From JAOUGY01 sp050329955 (lineage in GTDB: Bacteria > Actinomycetota > Acidimicrobiia > Spongiisociales > ZC4RG35), in the NCBI GenBank assembly GCA_050329955.1, contig JBHJOH010000138.1, positions 1-7,046 of the forward strand: a stretch of DNA of 7,046 bases, in the 5' to 3' direction. Positions 1 through 5,318 of this stretch are shown here, one piece after another. Made by a program: the position numbers and the translations under genes. The notes under the pieces were generated by a model, which ran no database searches, was not told the origin of the DNA, and saw nothing but the letters and a program-made list of their open reading frames with translations. Each line of letters opens with the position of its first letter. The stretch's first letter is position 1.

Positions 1-168
1 GACGAGCGACGATCCACCTTCTGCACATTGTGCAAAAGGTGGGCGAAACGCGTGCGTTCTGCACATTGTGCAAAAGGTGGGCGAAACGCGTGCGTTCTGC
101 ACATTGTGCAAAAGGTGGGCGAAACGCGTGCGTTCTGCACACTGAGGGTCAGCAGCGACGAGCGACGA
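1..168. repeat. 12-bp direct repeat flanking the 38-bp tandem array
   Basis: The 12-mer GACGAGCGACGA occurs at 1-12 and again at 157-168, on either side of the 38-bp tandem array. Both copies are exact. Whether it belongs to a larger repeat is unknown because the left copy touches the window edge. It could mark the border of an inserted or amplified block, but the motif is itself made of short GACGA/GCGA repeats, so chance or slippage is also possible. Confidence 0.5.
19..141. repeat. 38-bp tandem repeat, about 3.2 copies
   Basis: Three exact consecutive copies of a 38-bp unit start at 19, 57 and 95, and a 9-bp partial copy follows at 133-141. There are no spacers between copies. Each unit has two dyads: TGCACA-T-TGTGCA (first at 22-34) and AACGC-GT-GCGTT (first at 47-58). 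Because 38 is not a multiple of 3, all three forward frames stay open across it and create artificial ORFs. I see no gene, replication-initiator or recombinase beside it. The dyads would suit a protein-binding site or cruciform, but no function can be assigned. The exactness of the copies suggests recent amplification. Confidence 0.95.
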
Positions 169-200
169 GACTCCCACAAACGTGGTGGAGCCGATCCGGT

Positions 201-256
201 ACGTTCAACGTTCTACGTTGTACGTTCTGCGTTCTGCGTTCTGCGTTCTGCGTTCT
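201..256. repeat. 7-bp tandem repeat (RCGTTCT), 8 copies
   Basis: Eight consecutive heptamers run from 201 to 256: ACGTTCA, ACGTTCT, ACGTTGT, ACGTTCT and then four copies of GCGTTCT. The left units vary and the right four are identical, which suggests that growth has been at the right end. The last units lie where the -35 region of the promoter for the gene at 282 would fall. The forward frames stay open through it and encode artificial peptide repeats, which I do not treat as protein. Confidence 0.95.
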
Positions 257-281
257 GCTCTCGTGCTCGTACTATTTGCGA
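246..281 (+). promoter_or_regulatory. Leaderless promoter for the small membrane protein
   Basis: TACTAT at 270-275 fits the actinobacterial -10 pattern TANNNT. Six bases separate it from the ATG at 282, so the expected transcription start is the A of the start codon and the mRNA would be leaderless. No Shine-Dalgarno sequence precedes the ATG, which agrees. The -35 position (about 246-252, TTCTGCG) lies inside the heptamer array and does not resemble TTGACA. Confidence 0.5.
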
Positions 282-533
282 ATGGACATCTCCCAGGCTG
301 TGCTGATCGGATTGCTGGTGGCGGCGGCGGGTGGTCTGGGGCATGTGGTGCTGCAGTGGATGGGGCGGCGCGGGTGGATCTTCTATGGCGGCGAGTACTC
401 AGCGCCGTTGGGCAGTCGTTCGGCGATGGCCCTGATGGAGTTCGAGTCGCTCCTCAACCCAGCGGTCGAGCACGTGATCGAGTACCGGCGCCAGGGCGAT
501 CTGTGGATCCGGGGTCTCAGCGAGCCCGAGTGA
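282..533 (+). CDS. Small hypothetical protein with one N-terminal membrane helix
   Basis: This encodes an 83-residue protein. Residues about 5-26 (from QAVLIGLL to HVVLQW) form a hydrophobic, glycine/alanine-rich segment that should be a single membrane helix or uncleaved signal anchor. The remaining ~55 residues are polar and contain GWIFYGGEYSAPLG and a glutamate-rich stretch ending in WIRGLSEPE. I do not recognise a named family. The frame is open far upstream through the repeats, so the start was chosen from the TACTAT box six bases before the ATG and because the hydrophobic segment begins there. The gene converges on the adenosine deaminase remnant with 6 bp between the two stop codons. 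Function unknown. Confidence 0.65.
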   Translation: MDISQAVLIGLLVAAAGGLGHVVLQWMGRRGWIFYGGEYSAPLGSRSAMALMEFESLLNPAVEHVIEYRRQGDLWIRGLSEPE

Positions 534-539
534 TCTCAC

Positions 540-878
540 TCACCCTGCGATGGCTGCGATCCACCGGTCCAGCTCTCCGTGAAGGGTTCGTTTGCGGGTG
601 TCGGGCGCCCAGCTGGCGTCGATCGAGTTGCGGGCCAGGTCCGGGGCCACGGCCTCGCCGATCAGTCCGTAATCCTCGTATGTGCGATGAAGACGAAGCT
701 TCCATTGCCACGTATCTAGGAAGTGGGCGAAGTCGGTGTAGCGGAACCGCTCGATGAGCGCTTCGGGACCCGGCACCTCGCCGCCATGATCATGACGCTG
801 CACCAGGAGCCACATCGTGTCGAGTGGGATCGCCCCTTCCAGGTGCAGGTTCAGCTCGCCCTTGGGCATCGATTGCAT
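540..878 (-). pseudogene. Adenosine deaminase remnant with the middle deleted
   Basis: From the ATG at 878 this frame encodes 112 residues. The N-terminal ~80 match the start of adenosine/adenine deaminases: MPKGELNLHLEGAI (residues 4-17), then YTDFAHFLDTW and RTYEDYGLIGEAVA. The last ~33 residues (from DLARNSIDASW through TRKRTLHGELD) look like the C-terminal end of the same family. A normal enzyme is roughly 330 residues, so about two thirds is missing, including the later zinc-binding His, the catalytic Glu and the Asp pair. The frame has no stop or frameshift. The first His of the HxH zinc motif, expected as ELHLHLEG, is Asn here (residue 10). The start is uncertain: GTG codons at 899 and 926 are in frame. 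Family assignment is by motif memory. It is probably inactive as a deaminase, but a short expressed protein cannot be excluded. Confidence 0.65.
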
Positions 879-985
879 CAGTCCCAGCGAGATGGGCACG
901 TCCGGGGCGCTGGGGGTGACATCCACGGCAACGTACTCGAATCGAGCGGGGCTGGTGTTCGAGGGTCGATCCCTGCCTGTCGAGG

Positions 986-1000
986 TATACCCTGAGGCGG
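986..1000 (+). promoter_or_regulatory. Possible -10 box and weak RBS before the M20 hydrolase
   Basis: TATACC at 986-991 lies nine bases before the ATG at 1001, and GAGG at 994-997 sits only three bases from it, too close for a good ribosome site. A leaderless or nearly leaderless mRNA is plausible. GTATAC (985-990) is palindromic, so the box could also serve the minus strand. I see no good -35 element. Confidence 0.3.
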
Positions 1001-2182
1001 ATGATCGACCCGATCCGCCTCGACCACCTGGTCGCCGACGTCCTGCCGGATGTCGTCGAGTTGCGGCGCACCCTCCACGCCCACCCCGAACTGTCGGGTG
1101 AGGAGTACCGGACGACCGAGATCCTGTCCGAACGACTCCGCGCCCACGGTGCGATCCCGCAGTCCCGTACCCCCAAGACGGGACTGAGTGTCGACCTCGG
1201 GCATGGTGGCACGTTGGTGGCGTTCCGGGCCGATCTCGACGCCCTCCCCATCCAGGAACCACCCGGGTTGTCGTTCGCCTCACAGGTTCCCGGCGTCATG
1301 CACGCCTGCGGCCACGACGCCCACACCGCCATCGGGTACGGGGTGGCACGCGTCCTGGGCGAGATCCAATCCGAGCTCCCCGGACGGGCGCGCGTCATCT
1401 TCCAGCCCGCCGAGGAGACCTTTCCGGGTGGAGCGTACGATCTGGTCGGCGAGGGCATGATGGACGGGGTGGGTTCGATCATCGCCTTCCACGTCGATCC
1501 CGGTCTCCCCACCGGCCAGATCGGATTCAAACCGGGGGCGATCACCTCGTCGGCCGATCGCTTCTACATCACACTCGAGGGCCCCGGTGGTCACACCGCC
1601 CGGCCGCATCAAAGCGTCGACCTCATCTACGCCGCCGGGATGGTGGTAACCCAGGTCCCGGCTCTGCTCGACCGCCTCATCGACGCCCGGTCGCCGCTGG
1701 CGGTGGTCTTCGGTCGCCTCCAGGCGGGGACCGCCGACAACGTCATTCCCACCCTGGCCGAACTGTCGGGAACGCTTCGCACCGCCGATCGGGGTGTCTG
1801 GGAGCAGGTCCCGGCCATGCTCGAACAGTTGGTGCGCGACATCGTTGCGCCGCTCGGAGCGAAGGTGGTGTTTCACTACCAGCGTGGCATTCCGCCGGTG
1901 CTCAACGACCCTCGAACCGTCCAGATCCTGGAGCGGACGGTGGCCCGGTATCTCGGATCGGATGCGGTGACGGGGACGTTCGTGAGCATGGGCGCCGAGG
2001 ACTTCGCCCGTTACCTCGACGAGGCTCCCGGGGCCCTCATGCGGCTCGGTTGTCAGGACGGCCCTACCAGGGTCGATCTGCACTCGGCCAACTTCCGGCT
2101 CGATGAGCACTGCCTCGAAATCGGTGTCCGGGCCGGCGTGGTCGGCCTGCTGGCGATGATGGAGGAGCGACCCAAGGACTGA
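1001..2182 (+). CDS. M20-family (M20D) metal-dependent amidohydrolase
   Basis: This 393-residue protein has the usual length and motif order of the M20D group (hippurate hydrolase, IAA-amino-acid hydrolase, N-acyl amino acid amidohydrolases), which cleave amide bonds of N-acylated amino acids with a two-metal centre. Visible motifs: RRTLHAHPELSGEE (22-35), HACGHDAH (101-108) with the metal ligands Cys103 and His105, QPAEET (135-140) with the catalytic/ligand glutamates 138-139, FHVDP with His164, the dimerisation-domain motif GPGGHTARPH (194-203), GAEDFA (331-336) and the C-terminal ligand His361 in DLHSANF. All expected metal residues are present, so it should be active. There is no signal peptide, so it is cytoplasmic. 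The exact substrate cannot be read from sequence. It stands alone and converges on tyrA. Confidence 0.92.
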   Translation: MIDPIRLDHLVADVLPDVVELRRTLHAHPELSGEEYRTTEILSERLRAHGAIPQSRTPKTGLSVDLGHGGTLVAFRADLDALPIQEPPGLSFASQVPGVMHACGHDAHTAIGYGVARVLGEIQSELPGRARVIFQPAEETFPGGAYDLVGEGMMDGVGSIIAFHVDPGLPTGQIGFKPGAITSSADRFYITLEGPGGHTARPHQSVDLIYAAGMVVTQVPALLDRLIDARSPLAVVFGRLQAGTADNVIPTLAELSGTLRTADRGVWEQVPAMLEQLVRDIVAPLGAKVVFHYQRGIPPVLNDPRTVQILERTVARYLGSDAVTGTFVSMGAEDFARYLDEAPGALMRLGCQDGPTRVDLHSANFRLDEHCLEIGVRAGVVGLLAMMEERPKD

Positions 2183-2197
2183 TGCCGAAGGGCGTCA
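2180..2197. terminator. Short hairpin joining two convergent stop codons (possible bidirectional terminator)
   Basis: TGATGCC (2180-2186) can pair with GGCGTCA (2191-2197) around a GAAG loop, giving a 7-bp stem with one G-U pair as read on the plus strand. The outer arms are the stop codons of the M20 hydrolase (TGA 2180-2182) and of tyrA (TCA 2195-2197). No T-run follows on either strand, so a role in termination is uncertain. Confidence 0.35.
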
Positions 2198-3271
2198 GCC
2201 GACGACGCGAAACTTCTCCAGCTCCAGCGCCTGGCGCAGACGATCCGCTTCGCCGGATCGGACCGAGAGCGTGAGGACACCGCCACCACCGTGAACCGCG
2301 TGCCGAAGCTGGAGGTCACGGAGGTCGACACCACTCAACGACAGTGCCAAACCGACCCTGGCCATCTCGCCCGGGCGGTCCTCCAACACCATCGACACCG
2401 TCTCGACCGGGGCGGCCATCTCCGAGCGGATCTGGCGGGAGCGGCGCAGCCGCTCCTCGAGCACGACACGGTCCTGACGGTCGACGGCATCGGCAAACCC
2501 CTCGAGCAAACGGGCCAGGCCCCGCAGCGAACGCGACACCTCGGACCGGTTGGCCGTGAGGACATCGATCCACCAGCCGGGGTCGGACAGCGCCACCCGG
2601 GTGAGGTCGCGGAAGCCACCGGCCGCCAGTTCCAGCGCACCATGTTCGGCTGCGACCGCCTCCACTAGGGCCGCCGCCGTGATCTGCGGGAGGTGTGACG
2701 CCGCCGCCACCGAGGCGTCGTGCTCGGCGGCGGTCATGCGCACCGGGTTGGCACCCAGCGCCGTCACGATCGCGGTGACGGCGTCGAGCGCCTCGTCGCC
2801 GGCACCGTCGGTGGTCAACACCCAGGTGGCGCCCCGGAACATCGACCCCGAAGCCCCATCGGGCCCCGACGTCTCGCGACCGGCCATGGGATGTCCCCCC
2901 ACGAATCCGGGGAGCCGGCTCCCGGCCGCCACCACCGGGGCCTTGACGCCGGCCACGTCGGTGATGAGCGCAGCGGTCTCGATCGTCTCGAGCGCATGGA
3001 CGATCGAGCTGATCGGTCCGGCCAGCACCACCAACTCTGCGCCGGCAACGGCGGACTCCCGATCGGTGGCAACGTCGTCGAACGCCCCGACCACGCCGGC
3101 CCGATGCAGTGCCACCGGATCGGGATCCCAGGCGGTCACCGTCCAGCCGGTGGCGCGCAGCGAGATGCCGACCGAAGCCCCGATGAGGCCCGTGCCGAGG
3201 AGCGCGGCGCGGCCAACATAGCCTCGGTACGCGACCCGGTCTGGAGATGGGGTGTGTGGTGACTGGCTCAC
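2195..3271 (-). CDS. tyrA: Prephenate dehydrogenase with C-terminal ACT domain
   Basis: TyrA oxidatively decarboxylates prephenate to 4-hydroxyphenylpyruvate using NAD(P)+, the committed step to tyrosine. The 358-residue protein begins with a Rossmann nucleotide-binding site, LLGTGLIGASVG (24-35). It continues with TDVAGVK (104-110), the conserved GGHPMAGRE (125-133), EHD (183-185), SHLPQ (192-196) with the family's conserved His, and GGFRDLTRVA (218-227). A region from about 287 to the end (VETVSMVLEDRPGEMARVG...) looks like an ACT domain, the usual site of feedback control by tyrosine. I chose the GTG at 3271, which has AGGG six bases upstream. An in-frame GTG 12 codons later is a possible alternative. 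No other aromatic-pathway gene is adjacent here. It is divergent from the VIT-family gene. Confidence 0.93.
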   Translation of the reverse strand: MSQSPHTPSPDRVAYRGYVGRAALLGTGLIGASVGISLRATGWTVTAWDPDPVALHRAGVVGAFDDVATDRESAVAGAELVVLAGPISSIVHALETIETAALITDVAGVKAPVVAAGSRLPGFVGGHPMAGRETSGPDGASGSMFRGATWVLTTDGAGDEALDAVTAIVTALGANPVRMTAAEHDASVAAASHLPQITAAALVEAVAAEHGALELAAGGFRDLTRVALSDPGWWIDVLTANRSEVSRSLRGLARLLEGFADAVDRQDRVVLEERLRRSRQIRSEMAAPVETVSMVLEDRPGEMARVGLALSLSGVDLRDLQLRHAVHGGGGVLTLSVRSGEADRLRQALELEKFRVVG

Positions 3272-3318
3272 GGGGTGCCCTGGCTCGAGGGAATGGCGGA
3301 TCAGGTGATCGGGTGAGG

Positions 3319-3324
3319 ATGATA
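3319..3324 (-). promoter_or_regulatory. Possible -10 box for tyrA
   Basis: On the minus strand this reads TATCAT, matching TANNNT. It would give a transcription start near 3312 and a leader of about 40 bases before the tyrA GTG. No convincing -35 element is visible, so this is tentative. It lies about 20 bp from the opposing -10 candidate of the VIT-family gene, so the two promoters would share the 86-bp intergenic space. Confidence 0.25.
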
Positions 3325-3343
3325 GAGAGGTGCGAGCGGGGGA

Positions 3344-3349
3344 TAGACT
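3344..3349 (+). promoter_or_regulatory. Possible -10 box for a leaderless VIT-family mRNA
   Basis: TAGACT matches TANNNT and ends eight bases before the GTG at 3358. The transcript would begin at or within two bases of the start codon. There is no Shine-Dalgarno sequence before this GTG and no clear -35 element. Confidence 0.4.
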
Positions 3350-3357
3350 CGGAATCC

Positions 3358-4077
3358 GTGAGTGCAGATCCGTTGACCCCGTATGAACCCCACGTCGGGA
3401 TGAGCCGACAGTACTGGCGCGACATCGTGCTCGGCGTCAACGACGGCCTGGTCTCGATGCTTCTCCTCGTTGCAGGTGTGGTCGGCGGTGGGCTCGACGC
3501 AGCCCAGGTGCTGCTCACCGGGGTGGCCGGCGCCGTCGCCGGCGCCGTGAGCATGGCGGCAGGTGAGTACCTGGCCACCAAGAGCCAGGACGAGGTGCTC
3601 GAGTCCGAGCTCGCCCTGGAACGGGTACACATTCGTGAGCATCGCCAGGTCGAGCTCGACCAGCTCCGCGGCATGTTCGCCGACATGGGCCTCGCCGAGG
3701 ACGATCTCGACCCGATCGTGGCCGCATTCGACCGGTCCGACACCGCCCTGCTCAATGCCATGGCTGCCCTCGAGTTCGGCGTGGTCGACACCGAGCGCCG
3801 TTCTCCCTACAAGGCGATGGTCTTCTCCGGCATTCTGTTCCTGGTGGGGTCCCTTCCCTCGGTGGTTCCCTTCGTCCTCAGTTCCGACACCTCCCTCGGC
3901 TTGGCCTGGGCTGCGGGCATGGCCCTGCTCGGGTTGTTCGTGGTCGGTGTGGCGAAAACCCGGGTCACCCGGGGCAACCCGTGGACGGCCGGCCTGGAGA
4001 ACATGGCGATTGCCGGCCTCGGCGGCGTGGTCGCCTACTTCGTCGGGTCGCTGATCGGTGCCGGCCTGGCGGTCTGA
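3358..4077 (+). CDS. VIT1/CCC1-family iron/manganese transporter
   Basis: Members of this family export Fe2+ or Mn2+ from the cytoplasm, in plants and yeast into the vacuole, in bacteria across the cell membrane. From the GTG at 3358 the protein has 239 residues, a typical length. It starts with EPHVGMSRQYWRDIVLGVND; the Asp of GVNDGLVSM (residue 29) is the family's conserved ion-path residue. Expected membrane segments: about 22-43, 51-73 (GAVAGAVSMAAGEYLA), 154-174, 180-199 and 216-238. A charged helical stretch lies between segments 2 and 3 (about 77-125, with many Glu and two His), as in the cytoplasmic metal-binding domain of the family. The frame is open 37 codons further upstream, but those residues do not resemble the family. 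Metal specificity cannot be told. Confidence 0.88.
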   Translation: MSADPLTPYEPHVGMSRQYWRDIVLGVNDGLVSMLLLVAGVVGGGLDAAQVLLTGVAGAVAGAVSMAAGEYLATKSQDEVLESELALERVHIREHRQVELDQLRGMFADMGLAEDDLDPIVAAFDRSDTALLNAMAALEFGVVDTERRSPYKAMVFSGILFLVGSLPSVVPFVLSSDTSLGLAWAAGMALLGLFVVGVAKTRVTRGNPWTAGLENMAIAGLGGVVAYFVGSLIGAGLAV

Positions 4078-4107
4078 TCGGGGCCTGGGTACGAGAGCGC
4101 GACTTTT

Positions 4108-4126
4108 TGCGAGCCAACAACTCGCA
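4108..4126 (+). promoter_or_regulatory. Inverted repeat upstream of the Xre promoter (candidate operator)
   Basis: TGCGAG (4108-4113) and CTCGCA (4121-4126) form a perfect 6-bp inverted repeat with a 7-base centre. It ends six bases before the -35 hexamer of the promoter of the Xre regulator. Its position and symmetry fit a dimeric regulator site, perhaps autoregulation. This is inference from one sequence. Confidence 0.4.
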
Positions 4127-4132
4127 CTTTGC

Positions 4133-4161
4133 TTGCATTTGTTAGCAGTCTGCGGTACGCT
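4133..4161 (+). promoter_or_regulatory. Sigma-70-type promoter of the Xre-HbhA operon, leaderless
   Basis: TTGCAT (4133-4138) and TACGCT (4156-4161) are separated by exactly 17 bases. The start codon GTG at 4168 lies six bases after the -10 box, which places the predicted transcription start on its first base. This decides the start codon for the regulator and predicts a leaderless mRNA. It is the best promoter match in the window. Confidence 0.65.
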
Positions 4162-4167
4162 CATAGT

Positions 4168-4650
4168 GTGAGCAAAGGCGACATCACCGAAACCAGCACC
4201 CCTGAACCGGACGTCATCAAAGTAGACGTCACGATCATCGAGGTGACCGGGGACGTCGAGGAGACCTCCATCGACGGAAGTCTTCACGATGTCGGTGACT
4301 TCATCCGCGAACAACGCGAACGAGCCAACCTCTCGCTCCGTCGACTCGCTGATCGGGCCGGAATCTCCAACCCGTATCTCAGCCAGATCGAGCGCGGCAT
4401 CCGCAAGCCATCCGCCGAGATCCTGAAACGGCTGTCACGAGCGCTGGAGATCTCGGCGGAGAGCCTGTACACCCGGGCCGGCCTTATCGACGCCGGTCCC
4501 GCCGCCCCCACCGTGGTCGAGGCCATCGAGGCGGACCGGCGGCTCACACCACGACAGAAGCAGGTTCTCTTGGACCTCTACCGGGCCCTGGCCGAAGCCG
4601 GGTCCGTCACCGAGGAACAAGAGCCAACACGAGACCCCGAAGGGATCTGA
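4168..4650 (+). CDS. Xre-family helix-turn-helix regulator (Rv0474-like)
   Basis: This 160-residue cytoplasmic DNA-binding protein has an acidic, poorly conserved N-terminus (1-40) and an Xre/Cro-type helix-turn-helix domain from about 43 to 104: DFIREQRERANLSLRRLADRAG, then the turn and recognition helix SNPYLSQIERG (67-77) and KPSAEILKRLSRAL. The C-terminal part (about 115-142, LTPRQKQVLLDLYRAL) resembles that of mycobacterial Rv0474, which lies directly upstream of hbhA (Rv0475), the same order as here. The GTG start is set by the promoter; an in-frame TTG at 4129 would lie upstream of the promoter. It shares an operon with the next gene, 2 bp away. What it senses is not visible. Confidence 0.88.
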   Translation: MSKGDITETSTPEPDVIKVDVTIIEVTGDVEETSIDGSLHDVGDFIREQRERANLSLRRLADRAGISNPYLSQIERGIRKPSAEILKRLSRALEISAESLYTRAGLIDAGPAAPTVVEAIEADRRLTPRQKQVLLDLYRALAEAGSVTEEQEPTRDPEGI

Positions 4651-4652
4651 AC

Positions 4653-5192
4653 ATGAAGAGCAAGCAGTACATGTACGCAGCGGTCGGCGCCCCCGTGGCA
4701 GTCGCCAAGGTCGCCCAGACCCGTGTCGAAGAGTTTCGCGTGAAGCTCACCGAGGGTCGCGAGTCCCTCACCAAGGACCTCCAGAAGCAGCTCGAAGAGT
4801 GGGCATCGGAAGGCGAGCAGTTCGTCGGCAAGATCGGCGAGAGCAAGGCCATCGACGAGATCACCGAGCGGGTCGACCTCGACCAGGTCCAGGAACAGGT
4901 CTCCAAGCTCCGCGACCAGCTCGAAGACCTCCTCGACACCTGGCGCGCCAACTTCCGACCCAATGGCAAGACCGAGAAGGTTGCCGACAGGGTCGAGAAG
5001 ATCGCCGTCGAGGTGACCGAAGCCGTCGCCGCGGCTCCCAAGGCCGCTACCAAGGCCGTCACAACGGCTGCCAAGAAGCCCGCCGCCAAGACCACGGCCG
5101 CCAAGAAGCCCGCCGCCAAGGCGACCGCTACGAAGACGACCGTAGCCAAGAAGCCGGCAGCCAAGAAGCCCGCCACGACCAAGGCATCCTGA
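4653..5192 (+). CDS. HbhA/histone-H1-like protein with Lys-Ala-Pro tail
   Basis: This 179-residue protein begins with a short hydrophobic, alanine/valine-rich stretch (about 7-21). A long charged helical region follows (about 24-100, e.g. LTKDLQKQLEEWASEGEQF and QVQEQVSKLRDQLEDLLDTW) that should form a coiled coil. It ends in a basic low-complexity tail (130-179) containing KKPAAK at 141, 151 and 166. This is the plan of mycobacterial heparin-binding hemagglutinin HbhA: coiled coil, then a KKAAPA-type tail. The same tail type occurs in histone-H1-like and HupB DNA-binding proteins, so a surface, lipid-associated or DNA-binding role are all possible. The Xre neighbour favours the HbhA assignment. 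AGGGA (4641-4645), inside the upstream gene, is a good ribosome site seven bases before the ATG. Exact function is uncertain. Confidence 0.8.
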   Translation: MKSKQYMYAAVGAPVAVAKVAQTRVEEFRVKLTEGRESLTKDLQKQLEEWASEGEQFVGKIGESKAIDEITERVDLDQVQEQVSKLRDQLEDLLDTWRANFRPNGKTEKVADRVEKIAVEVTEAVAAAPKAATKAVTTAAKKPAAKTTAAKKPAAKATATKTTVAKKPAAKKPATTKAS

Positions 5193-5214
5193 GGCCCCAA
5201 GACCAATCCACATG

Positions 5215-5247
5215 AGTGAGGGCCCCCGAAAGGGGGCCCTCACTTTT
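5215..5247 (+). terminator. Intrinsic terminator of the Xre-HbhA operon
   Basis: AGTGAGGGCCCCC (5215-5227) pairs perfectly with 5232-5244 across a GAAA loop, a 13-bp very GC-rich stem, and a TTTT run (5244-5247) follows. It begins 23 bp after the HbhA-like stop. On the minus strand the same hairpin lies beyond the heptamer array downstream of the DUF4332 gene and could stop that transcript too, but no T-run follows it in that direction. Confidence 0.93.
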
Positions 5248-5317
5248 CGTAGCTCGTAGCTCGTAGCTCGTAGCTCGTAGCTCGTAGCTCGTAGCTCGTA
5301 GCTCGTAGCTCGCAGCT
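5248..5317. repeat. 7-bp tandem repeat (CGTAGCT), 10 copies
   Basis: Nine exact copies of CGTAGCT run from 5248 to 5310, and a tenth with one change (CGCAGCT) covers 5311-5317. The array starts on the base after the terminator T-run and ends one base before the stop codon of the DUF4332 gene, filling the gap completely. It would be the 3' untranslated part of the DUF4332 mRNA. Read on the minus strand all frames are open and give an ELRATSY peptide repeat, an artefact of translating such arrays. Confidence 0.97.
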
Positions 5318-5318
5318 C

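Noticed and set aside
19..141. CRISPR array
   Set aside because: The 38-bp copies are directly contiguous with no variable spacers, and no cas-like gene is in the window.
19..141. Plasmid-type iterons or replication origin
   Set aside because: No replication initiator gene, AT-rich region or DnaA-box cluster is nearby; the surrounding genes are chromosomal housekeeping genes.
28..281. Protein-coding ORFs across the left repeats
   Set aside because: All three forward frames are open because the 38-bp and 7-bp units lack stops. The peptides are simple translations of repeats with no promoter or ribosome site.
879..1283. N-terminal extension of the deaminase remnant on the minus strand
   Set aside because: The upstream part of this open frame lies antisense to the M20 hydrolase and has no protein-like composition (Arg/Gly/Thr/Pro-rich).
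1280..2110. Long minus-strand ORF opposite the M20 hydrolase
   Set aside because: A shadow frame of a GC-rich gene. The plus-strand protein has all catalytic motifs of its family.
3272..3357. Metal-sensing riboswitch before the VIT-family gene
   Set aside because: The space is only 86 bp, is shared with the tyrA promoter, and the VIT-family transcript appears leaderless, leaving no room for a riboswitch. No recognisable fold is present.
2316..3791. 491-codon minus-strand ORF overlapping tyrA and the VIT-family gene
   Set aside because: Composition is Arg/Gly/Ser/Pro-rich as expected of a shadow, and it overlaps two well-recognised genes in other frames.
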